Positions 1-5,773 of a DNA stretch of 12,275 bases are shown here, one piece after another. This DNA is from Alphaproteobacteria bacterium (GTDB lineage Bacteria; Pseudomonadota; Alphaproteobacteria; Rickettsiales; JAIXRX01): assembly GCA_027485005.1 (NCBI GenBank), contig JAIXRX010000002.1, positions 1 to 12,275 of the forward strand. Direction: 5' to 3'. How positions within the stretch are numbered: position 1 is the first letter of the stretch; each line of letters starts with the position of its first letter. The translations under genes and the position numbers were made by a program. The notes under the pieces were generated by a model. That model made no database searches. It saw only the letters and a list, made by a program, of their open reading frames with translations, and was not told the DNA's origin.

Positions 1-47
1 GGAGCGTCGGTGCGAGACGACACTTCCTCCGTACCTGGAAGTCGCAT
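1..47 (-). CDS. Possible 5' end of an unidentified leftward gene (partial)
   Basis: Reading leftward, an ATG at 47-45 opens a frame that stays open to the window edge (15 codons, beginning MRLPGTEEV). A Shine-Dalgarno-like AGGGGA lies about 4 nt upstream, and a near-consensus promoter lies at 81-109. The promoter, the ribosome-binding site and the open frame together support a gene start here. I do not recognise the peptide. The same bases could be the 5' part of a structured RNA, because CGACTTCC pairs with GGAA and GTCG further along. On the plus strand, short frames that enter from the edge stop at 49 and 66, so a plus-strand gene end is a weaker alternative. Confidence 0.35.
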   Translation of the reverse strand, partial: MRLPGTEEVSSRTDA

Positions 48-80
48 AAGTTCCCCTACTTGGTGAACGATTGAAATTTG

Positions 81-109
81 ATTATACGCATTTTATTACG
101 CCGCCTCAA
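81..109 (-). promoter_or_regulatory. Sigma-70-type promoter, near consensus
   Basis: On the minus strand there is TTGAGG (109-104) as the -35 element, exactly 17 nt of spacer, and a perfect TATAAT (86-81) as the -10 element. Transcription would start near position 74-75 and run leftward off the window, leaving a leader of about 27 nt before the ATG at 47. This is by far the best promoter match in the window. It sits just past the terminator of the lipoprotein gene, so it would start a new transcription unit. Confidence 0.65.
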
Positions 110-114
110 TCTTT

Positions 115-133
115 TTGTGGCGCTTATCCACAA
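115..133. promoter_or_regulatory. Inverted repeat with a perfect DnaA-box match, upstream of a promoter
   Basis: TTGTGG (115-120) and CCACAA (128-133) are perfect inverted repeats around a 7-nt centre. Within them, TTATCCACA (124-132) matches the DnaA-box consensus TTATNCACA exactly. The element begins 6 bp upstream of the -35 hexamer at 104-109, a position suited to a regulator. It may be an operator for a dimeric transcription factor or a single DnaA site. A chance match is possible, and no cluster of boxes is present, so this is not an origin. Confidence 0.4.
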
Positions 134-158
134 TGGCTGGCAATGGCGCCTAAAATGC

Positions 159-196
159 AAAAAATACCCAATGAAGTTGTTGAGACTTCATTGGGT
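159..196 (-). terminator. Rho-independent terminator of the lipoprotein gene
   Basis: A perfect 12-bp stem (166-177 with 185-196, arms ACCCAATGAAGT and ACTTCATTGGGT) encloses a 7-nt loop. On the minus strand it is followed, after one A, by six T residues (164-159). It begins 6 nt beyond the stop codon of the 202-522 gene, where a terminator is expected. The plus-strand side is also T-rich after the stem, so it could work in both directions. Confidence 0.85.
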
Positions 197-201
197 GAAT
201 T

Positions 202-522
202 TTATTTTTGTAGCTTAAATTGAGCTACGGGTTCGCCAGAAATTTCTAATTCCGTCTTACCACCTGGCGTTGAGGTAAGCTCTGCCATTCCTTTGTCACT
301 CGAAAGAGTGATAAATTTTGGCACATAGCCGTCCGCATCCGCGGGTTCGGCTACAAACACCGCTTTATAGGAGGTGGTGCTATCTCCTGTGGTTATTTCC
401 ACTTTATCTCCCGGCTGAAGAGACAAAGCAATTTCACCATTTTTTTGTGCAGTGTTTTTGCTGCACGAAGCCATTACGCAAATAGCAATTGCGGCCGCAA
501 GGCCTAAAAATAATTTTTTCAT
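202..522 (-). CDS. Small predicted lipoprotein, unknown function
   Basis: The 106-residue product begins with a lysine pair and a hydrophobic stretch (residues 4-17) ending in Met-Ala-Ser-Cys. This is a lipoprotein signal peptide with the acylated cysteine at residue 20. Serine at +2 would favour the outer membrane under the E. coli rule, which may not hold in this organism. The mature part of about 86 residues is hydrophilic and rich in Thr, Ser, Glu and Lys, with beta-strand-like alternation, and has no recognised family motif. It is a single gene: a strong terminator follows it and a plus-strand gene diverges from it. The start is odd because there is no purine-rich ribosome-binding site within the normal distance. 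The leader just upstream is instead a terminator-like hairpin plus T-run (530-570). The only G-rich stretch, GGGG, lies about 14 nt before the ATG. The signal peptide supports this start. Confidence 0.75.
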   Translation of the reverse strand: MKKLFLGLAAAIAICVMASCSKNTAQKNGEIALSLQPGDKVEITTGDSTTSYKAVFVAEPADADGYVPKFITLSSDKGMAELTSTPGGKTELEISGEPVAQFKLQK

Positions 523-529
523 TTTTTAT

Positions 530-570
530 AAAAAAGCCCCAGTTTATTTTTGTTTTTGTCTTCTTGGGGC
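530..570 (-). promoter_or_regulatory. Terminator-like hairpin directly before the lipoprotein start
   Basis: On the minus strand GCCCCA (570-565) pairs with TGGGGC (541-536) across an A-rich loop of 23 nt, and six T residues follow (535-530). The lipoprotein ATG comes only 7 nt later. The form is that of an intrinsic terminator or attenuator, but the stem is short (6 bp) and the loop large, so stability is uncertain. The second arm also holds the only G-rich stretch near the start codon, so pairing could hide it from ribosomes. Confidence 0.4.
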
Positions 571-618
571 ATTTAGAAAACATTATCATTCTATCAAAAT
601 CACACCCTGACGACATGT

Positions 619-683
619 GAAGTTTTTATGACTATCCAATGCCTTAGTGAATTTTCAGAAAATCCAAATGTCATAAAAAGTTC
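619..683. repeat. Nested inverted repeats between divergent genes
   Basis: Two 14-nt arms, 619-632 and 670-683, are inverted copies with a single mismatch; the core TTTTTATGAC / GTCATAAAAA is perfect over 10 bp. They are separated by 37 bp. Inside that spacer is an odd-length perfect palindrome, ATTTTC-A-GAAAAT (651-663). The block lies between the lipoprotein gene (leftward) and the glycine-zipper gene (rightward), where shared operators are expected. No convincing -35/-10 pair could be assigned for either gene in this AT-rich stretch. Confidence 0.45.
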
Positions 684-760
684 ATTCTTATTACACAAAA
701 AGTTAACAATTAAGGCGTAAAATCAAGAAATAATAATAAGAATAAACACAGGGGTTTCAC

Positions 761-1432
761 ATGACGACACTCAAGTTAAAAACGAATAAAGAACCAACCT
801 TCTGGAATGAAGATATATGGACAGGGATGGGAGCAGGCGCATTCATTCCATTAGTTGGCCCCTTCTTCGGCGCTATCATCGGTGGTTTTGTTGGCAAAAA
901 ACGAATGAACGATGATCTGGAAGATGGAAAAACGGTTTCTGAAGCAAGCTATTTTAATAAAGGTATTTTGCAGGGTGGCGCTAAAGGCGCTATCATCGGC
1001 AGTATTCTTGGCGGCCTAACCTCAGCGGCTATTATTGGCACACAGATCGTACCGACTGTTTCTCCGCTTATCGCTGGAGGATTATCAGCTGCTTCTGCGT
1101 TAACCATCACAGGCCTTATGCCACTTGCCGTTGGAGCAGTCGCAATTGGTTTAGGTGTATATTTAACGAGTCTTGTTGTGGGCGCAATCTCGGGCTCCAT
1201 CTCTAAACATCATCAACAAGATGCAGAATTTAAAGAAGCGCAAGAACAAGAACGTGGTCAGATGCTTGAACGATCTCGAAGTCAAGAAATTGAAAAAGGA
1301 ATGAATAACCCTACCCTTTCTAAAGATGTTTCTTCCAGTCTAGATCTTGAAAACGCTATCAATTACCGCAGTGATTTTGCACAAAACGAACTTGCCCGCC
1401 GCAGTCAATCCCCTAAGCAAATAGCCATTTAA
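761..1432 (+). CDS. Glycine-zipper membrane protein, unknown function
   Basis: The 223-residue product has a short polar N-terminus (1-20). Three hydrophobic glycine-rich blocks follow, at about 22-46, 67-93 and 97-147, full of GxxxG-type spacing (for example GMGAGAF, GAIIGG, GAKGAIIGSILGG). The C-terminal part, 149-223, is charged and glutamine/serine-rich and probably helical. There is no cleavable signal peptide. Glycine zippers of this kind pack helices in membrane proteins and recur in pore-forming or membrane-inserting proteins, but no specific family is recognised, so function is unknown. The start is supported by AGGGG 6 nt upstream of the ATG. The gene is monocistronic: the lipoprotein gene diverges on its left and a 151-nt gap with a stem-loop follows on its right. 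It is AT-rich compared with the nuo block. Confidence 0.75.
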   Translation: MTTLKLKTNKEPTFWNEDIWTGMGAGAFIPLVGPFFGAIIGGFVGKKRMNDDLEDGKTVSEASYFNKGILQGGAKGAIIGSILGGLTSAAIIGTQIVPTVSPLIAGGLSAASALTITGLMPLAVGAVAIGLGVYLTSLVVGAISGSISKHHQQDAEFKEAQEQERGQMLERSRSQEIEKGMNNPTLSKDVSSSLDLENAINYRSDFAQNELARRSQSPKQIAI

Positions 1433-1464
1433 AATGACCAGTAGGCCGAATGAGCCCTGAGCTA

Positions 1465-1499
1465 GTCTCATGTGAAGCGAAGAAGCGCTTCACGGAGAC
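1465..1499. repeat. Strong stem-loop between genes
   Basis: GTGAAGCG (1472-1479) and CGCTTCAC (1486-1493) form a perfect 8-bp stem with a 6-nt loop. The stem is extended outward by GTCTC (1465-1469) and GAGAC (1495-1499) across a small internal bulge. No T-run follows on either strand, so it is not a classical intrinsic terminator. It could stabilise or end the upstream transcript, or be a copy of a dispersed palindromic repeat. The rest of the 1433-1583 gap shows only the ribosome-binding site of the next gene. Confidence 0.5.
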
Positions 1500-1583
1500 A
1501 AATGCAAAATTCTCCCCTTCCGCATATTTTACCCCTCCCCTTATGGTGAAAATAGAAGCGCAATTCAACCAAGGGGATTTTAT

Positions 1584-2900
1584 ATGACCAATTCACCCAA
1601 ACTCGGCATCGGCTTGCTGGATGTCGGCCAATCTCAAAAAGAAGTCACCGTCAACGAAGCCTTGCTGCGCATGGAAACGCTGCTTGCGGGGGTTTTAACG
1701 CAAGCACAAAACACAGCGCCCGTCAGCCCTAATAATGGAGATGCCCATATTGTGGGAACGGCTCCCACAGGGGCATGGGCTGGCAAAGCCCTTAATGTCG
1801 CATTTTATATTGCCGGATCTGGCTGGCGATTTATTGCCCCCGTCAATGGCATGGCCACCTGGCTTATTAGCAATAATACTCGCTTAGTCTTTTACTCCAA
1901 TGCATGGAGTGCACTGAATGAGCTACCAGCGCTCACGGTTGGCACGAACCTGCTTATCAATGGCCATTTTGCTTTTTGGCAACGCGGCACGACACTCACA
2001 CCAAATGACAATGCCTATGCGGCGGATCGTTGGCGCTTTCTTGCAGAAAGCAATGGTGCAGCAACGCTAACACAAGAAACCACCACCCTGCCCGCCGGTT
2101 TTGGCAGCGGCTGCCGTTTAACCGTCGCCATCGCCAATCAAAAATTTGGCGTGCTTCAATGGATCGAAGGACAAAATGGCAGTCGCGCCCTGAATCAGCA
2201 AGTCACACTATCGGTACGTTTAGCGGCGGCAGGAAGCACCCTCACCACCGCACGCATCGCGATTGTGCAATTCACAGGCACGCGCGACAATGTGAGTGTC
2301 GACCCCATCAGCGCATGGAATGCCGCTGGAACAGCGCCAACACTCGCGGCAAACCACAGCTATGTCGCGCAATCGGCTGATATCACGCTCACATCTACCT
2401 ATCAGACTGTGAGCGTGACTGGCACCGTTGGCAGTTCGATGAGCAATCTCGGTGTGCTGATTTGGACAGAAGATAAAACCACCACCATCACCACCGATAT
2501 ATTGCGTATCAGTGGCGTTCAGCTTGAGGTCGGCTCCATTGCGACCCCCTTTGAGAATCGCCTGTTGAGCGCCGAAGAACTGCTCTGTCAGCGTTACTGT
2601 CAGATTATTGGCAATGGTTTTGTGGGCGTGGCTGCGGGCACCACTTCTTTTGAAGGCATGGAAAAATTCCGTGTGAGAATGCGCGCTGCGCCCAGCGCAT
2701 CGGTAATTGCTGGCATTGCTTGCTCCATGCGCGCAAGCGGAGATGCTTCAGCGGCAACACCAGGGCTGAATGCACCAACCACGTCTCAAAATTCCATCTG
2801 GACACAAATTACAGGATTCAGCGGACTAACAACCGGTACCGCCATGCAATCACGTAATATCTCATCGTCCGAGTTTATTCTACTGACCGCTGAACTTTAG
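1584..2900 (+). CDS. DUF2793 / phage tail-fibre-like protein
   Basis: This 438-residue protein is modular. Residues 1-112 resemble DUF2793, a module found in alphaproteobacterial prophage and gene-transfer-agent tail proteins; seen here are LGIGLLDVGQSQKEVTVNEAL near the start (9-28 region), NGDAHIVG at 51-58 and GxWxGKxxxVAFYIAGSGWRF near 63-83. Residues 120-325 look like a beta-rich tail-fibre module, with the signature NLLINGHFAFWQRGTT (122-137) and ADRW (147-150), closing with VQLEVGSIATPFE (312-324). LCQRYCQ (334-340) then leads into a C-terminal tip that may be the receptor-binding part. The likely role is binding a surface or carbohydrate as part of a tail-like particle. AAGGGGA about 6 nt before the ATG supports the start. 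No signal peptide is seen. A small companion gene follows 8 nt later. No other structural phage genes are visible, so this is an orphan or a remnant. Confidence 0.7.
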   Translation: MTNSPKLGIGLLDVGQSQKEVTVNEALLRMETLLAGVLTQAQNTAPVSPNNGDAHIVGTAPTGAWAGKALNVAFYIAGSGWRFIAPVNGMATWLISNNTRLVFYSNAWSALNELPALTVGTNLLINGHFAFWQRGTTLTPNDNAYAADRWRFLAESNGAATLTQETTTLPAGFGSGCRLTVAIANQKFGVLQWIEGQNGSRALNQQVTLSVRLAAAGSTLTTARIAIVQFTGTRDNVSVDPISAWNAAGTAPTLAANHSYVAQSADITLTSTYQTVSVTGTVGSSMSNLGVLIWTEDKTTTITTDILRISGVQLEVGSIATPFENRLLSAEELLCQRYCQIIGNGFVGVAAGTTSFEGMEKFRVRMRAAPSASVIAGIACSMRASGDASAATPGLNAPTTSQNSIWTQITGFSGLTTGTAMQSRNISSSEFILLTAEL

Positions 2901-2908
2901 GAGTTTTT

Positions 2909-3067
2909 ATGCATGATATGCCACTTTATGAGATTCAATACACTGACGAAACCCAAACCAATCCCATGTGCATTTATAAAACTGATATTGGTTTGTGGAT
3001 TCCCATGGATGAAAATAATGCCGATTATCGGAAATATCTGCTTTGGCTGTCAGATACTAATATTTAG
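2909..3067 (+). CDS. Small tail-fibre companion protein (52 aa)
   Basis: An ATG at 2909 with GGAG 5 nt upstream opens 52 codons ending at TAG 3065-3067. It starts 8 nt after the stop of the tail-fibre-like gene, so the two are probably co-transcribed and translationally coupled. The product has a hydrophilic start (MHDMPLYEIQ), then LWIPMDENNADYRKYLLWL (29-47). The pattern of a proline/aspartate-rich turn followed by DYxxYLxWL is typical of short proteins or domains encoded next to phage tail fibres. This is recalled from family knowledge, not searched. The assembly or chaperone role is inferred. The 3' end overlaps by 11 bp the stop region of the convergent kinase gene. A different frame at 2913-3116 is longer but has poor composition and no ribosome-binding site. 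Confidence 0.7.
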   Translation: MHDMPLYEIQYTDETQTNPMCIYKTDIGLWIPMDENNADYRKYLLWLSDTNI

Positions 3068-5747
3068 TCTGCACCTGCTGGATAAGCACAGGCAAAGCCA
3101 ATGCTATTTCGTGTAATTTGTCATGTGCTATCCAGTTCTCTTTTGCAGCGAGTTCAATGGTGGAGCAATGTTTAGCCATGGTGTAAGCACCAACCTGTGC
3201 ACACATGGATTTGAGCGTGTGCGCTTGTCGCATCAAGGCTTTCATGTCTTTTATTGCTAATGATTGCTCTATGTCGCTCCATGTTTTTTCAGCGCTTTTA
3301 ACAAACGTCTTGATAACAGCCGATAAATCATTCCCAAGCGTTTCCTTCAGCTGCAGAAGTGCCTTTTCATCTATTTCCAGCAAGGATTGATTGATTTCTG
3401 TCTTGATGGATAAAGAAGGTTTTTCAGATAAAAAACGCAATAACATATGGTAAAGCGCCTGCGGCTTGACTGGCTTTGAAAGATAATCATTCATCCCCGC
3501 TTTAAAGCAGGCGTCTTTGTCATCGTCTCTGGCATTAGCCGTCATTGCGACAATCGGTGTTGGAATATGCTGATACTCTTGCTCCCACTCTCGAATCAAT
3601 TGGGTACTTTCAAAGCCATCCATTTGCGGCATTTGGCAATCCATTAGAATCAGATCATAGCGTTGTGATTTGACCTTCTGAAGGGCTATCAAGCCATTTT
3701 CTGCAATATGAATGGTCACACCTGTTTTGGAAAGCATGGCACAAGCCACCTGTTGGTTTACCTCATTATCTTCCACCAATAAAATGGTAAAAGATTTGAA
3801 ATCTGGCAATTGAAGGAGATTATTCTTTTTATCTTTAATTCCCTTTGTTTCACGAAGTGAATGGCGCGTTACGAATTGCTGATAGAGACCAAGGTCTGGT
3901 TGCAATAGAACTTTTATGGCTTCTTTTAGATCATTCGGCACAACAGGTTTTGTTAAATATCCCGACACACCAATTTGCCTGAAACGCTTACCATCCCCTT
4001 TAATTGGCGCGGATGTTATGACTAAAATACGCTGTTTTTGTTTTGATTGTTTTAGAACCTTTTGAGCAAATTCTTCGCCATCCATCAATGGCATCAGATA
4101 ATCAGCAATCACTAAATCAACCGTGTTATCTTTCAAATAGCCTAACGCGTCATGTGGGTTGGTCATAATCACCACTTTAGCATTTAACTCCTGAATATTT
4201 TCTTCAATAATTTCTGAAGCCAAACGATTATCATCGAGAATAAGAATATGTGGCTGATGTAAGATTTTCACCTCATCTTCAGGGATAACTAGTTTTGCAC
4301 TCACTGCAGCAATCGGCAAATTTAGCTCAACCCAGAAACGCGAACCAACTCCAAGACGGCTGGAAACGAAAATTTGTCCTCCCATCATCAAGGCAAGTTG
4401 TTTGCAAATAGCAAGGCCAAGGCCTGTGCCCCCAAATTCACGGGTCGTGCTGCCATTTGCTTGATCAAATTTATTAAAAATAATCTCCAGTTTGTCCTGA
4501 GCAATACCTATACCGCTATCTTCAACTGCAATCTCAAACCGATAATCCGTTTCAGACGATTCACGTGGAATAATATCGAGCAGGACGTGCCCCTTGCTGG
4601 TAAATTTGTGAGCATTGCCAAGCAGATTCACTAGGATTTGCCTTAGACGGCTGGGGTCTCCCGACAAACGATGTGGAAGATTAGGTGGCATGCGCACCAG
4701 TAATTCCAAGCGCTTTTCATGGAATTTGACCGACAATGCATCCACCACATCTTCAATCAAAGAAACCAGATCAAAACTGATTTCTTCAATTTCCATTTTA
4801 CCCGCTTCAATTTTAGAAAAATCTAATATGTCATTGATAATTTCTAGCAGAAAGTCAGCAGAATTTGTAACCGTGTCTACATAGTAACGCTGGCGCGGAT
4901 TTAACTCAGTGTCTTGTAGCAAATAAGACATACCAATAATTGCATTCATTGGCGTGCGAATTTCATGGCTCATATTTGCCAAAAATTCTGATTTCAGGCG
5001 TGTGGCTTCCTCTGCTTTTTCTTGTGCTAATTGAAGTTCTTGCGTGCGCTCTGCCACCCGCTCTTCTAGACTTTCATTCAGTTTCTCACGCGCGAGATTG
5101 TTTTTATATAGGCGTAGCAAAATGAGCATGGCAATCATGAAAATCGACATGCTGGCGAGTAACTGCAAATAACCAAAATAGAACTTGAACTCTTCATCTA
5201 TTTTTTGAATATCTTCAAACGTCTCATAAAGGGTTTCTAGCTTGATATTGACCACGGGCCATGCGTGGGGTTCTAAAGCGTTTTTTTGACTCGTGAGCTT
5301 TGTCAAATATGTTTCATATACTGGTAAAGAATTTGCTACTTCATGCATTGCGGCACTGTATTGTTGTAATGCACGCACCGTCTCTTTCTGATTCCAGAAA
5401 AGACGTTTTTGAATATAGCGTTCTAATTGTTTATTTTTTACTTCCAGACCCGCAGCAAGCATTTTTAACTGCTCAAATTGCTCATCAATCACCGCTTTAT
5501 ATTTTGGAAGTTCTTTATGATATTCTAATGCTGTTTCGTGAATGCGGTTGTCTAGCTGCCGCATAATAGAAATATCTTCATGAATCGATTCGCGCAGATT
5601 TTCTTCTGCGGGTAAAACCAGAAACAGCAACAGCATACTCGCGGCCATAATCAGGCACAAAAGCCCCATGAGCTGAACATAGCTTCGGGCGGAGGATACT
5701 TTTAATGTTTGGGTAAGCAGTTTTTCTGACATGTTCCTCAGGTTCAA
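3057..5747 (-). CDS. Tripartite hybrid sensor histidine kinase (HisKA-HATPase-REC-REC-HPt)
   Basis: The product is 896 residues. Membrane segments at about 24-46 and 191-213 flank an all-helical, probably periplasmic sensor region with no recognised family. A coiled coil (about 216-255) joins it to the dimerisation domain with phospho-acceptor His261 (HEIRTP). The ATP-binding domain shows the N box (Asn374/Asn378), DSGIGI (410-415) and GGTGLGL (439-445). Receiver 1 (about 500-612) has Asp505/506, phospho-Asp549 and Lys600. Receiver 2 (about 653-772) has Asp660, phospho-Asp703, Thr736 and Lys758. The C-terminal HPt domain has His843 in AHTLKS. All phosphorelay residues are present, as in BarA/ArcB-type kinases, so it should pass phosphate to a separate response regulator, which is not encoded here. 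No HAMP domain is evident. The start is uncertain: TTG at 5747, or ATG at 5732 (residue 6). Both lie in the hairpin at 5731-5763. The gene follows rnj in the same direction. The signal sensed cannot be told. Confidence 0.93.
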   Translation of the reverse strand: MNLRNMSEKLLTQTLKVSSARSYVQLMGLLCLIMAASMLLLFLVLPAEENLRESIHEDISIMRQLDNRIHETALEYHKELPKYKAVIDEQFEQLKMLAAGLEVKNKQLERYIQKRLFWNQKETVRALQQYSAAMHEVANSLPVYETYLTKLTSQKNALEPHAWPVVNIKLETLYETFEDIQKIDEEFKFYFGYLQLLASMSIFMIAMLILLRLYKNNLAREKLNESLEERVAERTQELQLAQEKAEEATRLKSEFLANMSHEIRTPMNAIIGMSYLLQDTELNPRQRYYVDTVTNSADFLLEIINDILDFSKIEAGKMEIEEISFDLVSLIEDVVDALSVKFHEKRLELLVRMPPNLPHRLSGDPSRLRQILVNLLGNAHKFTSKGHVLLDIIPRESSETDYRFEIAVEDSGIGIAQDKLEIIFNKFDQANGSTTREFGGTGLGLAICKQLALMMGGQIFVSSRLGVGSRFWVELNLPIAAVSAKLVIPEDEVKILHQPHILILDDNRLASEIIEENIQELNAKVVIMTNPHDALGYLKDNTVDLVIADYLMPLMDGEEFAQKVLKQSKQKQRILVITSAPIKGDGKRFRQIGVSGYLTKPVVPNDLKEAIKVLLQPDLGLYQQFVTRHSLRETKGIKDKKNNLLQLPDFKSFTILLVEDNEVNQQVACAMLSKTGVTIHIAENGLIALQKVKSQRYDLILMDCQMPQMDGFESTQLIREWEQEYQHIPTPIVAMTANARDDDKDACFKAGMNDYLSKPVKPQALYHMLLRFLSEKPSLSIKTEINQSLLEIDEKALLQLKETLGNDLSAVIKTFVKSAEKTWSDIEQSLAIKDMKALMRQAHTLKSMCAQVGAYTMAKHCSTIELAAKENWIAHDKLHEIALALPVLIQQVQTKY

Positions 5748-5763
5748 AATACCCGAGGAACAT
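5731..5763 (-). promoter_or_regulatory. Hairpin covering the kinase translation start
   Basis: Two 13-nt arms (5763-5751 and 5743-5731) pair as 9 perfect base pairs, one G-U pair and three more base pairs around a 7-nt loop. The 3' arm contains the purine-rich GAGGA and ends in the in-frame ATG (5732-5730). The alternative TTG start (5747-5745) overlaps the loop. No T-run follows, so a terminator is unlikely. Located between the rnj stop (5774) and the kinase, it could hide the ribosome-binding site or act as an mRNA processing or stabilising element. The regulatory role is inference. Confidence 0.55.
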
Positions 5764-5773
5764 AGCCGAAAAA

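Noticed and set aside
1..66. C-terminal end of a plus-strand gene entering from the left edge
   Set aside because: Two short frames stop at 49 and 66, but neither has recognisable sequence. The promoter and ribosome-binding site favour a leftward start instead.
124..132. Replication origin suggested by a DnaA box
   Set aside because: Only one exact box is seen. There is no box cluster, no clear unwinding element and no origin-linked gene nearby.
686..745. Sigma-70 promoter for the glycine-zipper gene
   Set aside because: TTAACA and several TAAAAT/TAATAA stretches exist, but no pair has acceptable spacing. In this AT-rich DNA any single hexamer is uninformative.
2990..3110. Terminator between the convergent small gene and the kinase
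   Set aside because: Only 4-bp stems are visible (for example CCGA-TAA-TCGG), with no proper T-run on either side.
2913..3116. 67-codon plus-strand frame after the tail-fibre-like gene
   Set aside because: It is out of frame with the better supported 2909-3067 gene, lacks its own ribosome-binding site at the right spacing and has an unlikely composition. The 52-residue frame explains the same DNA.
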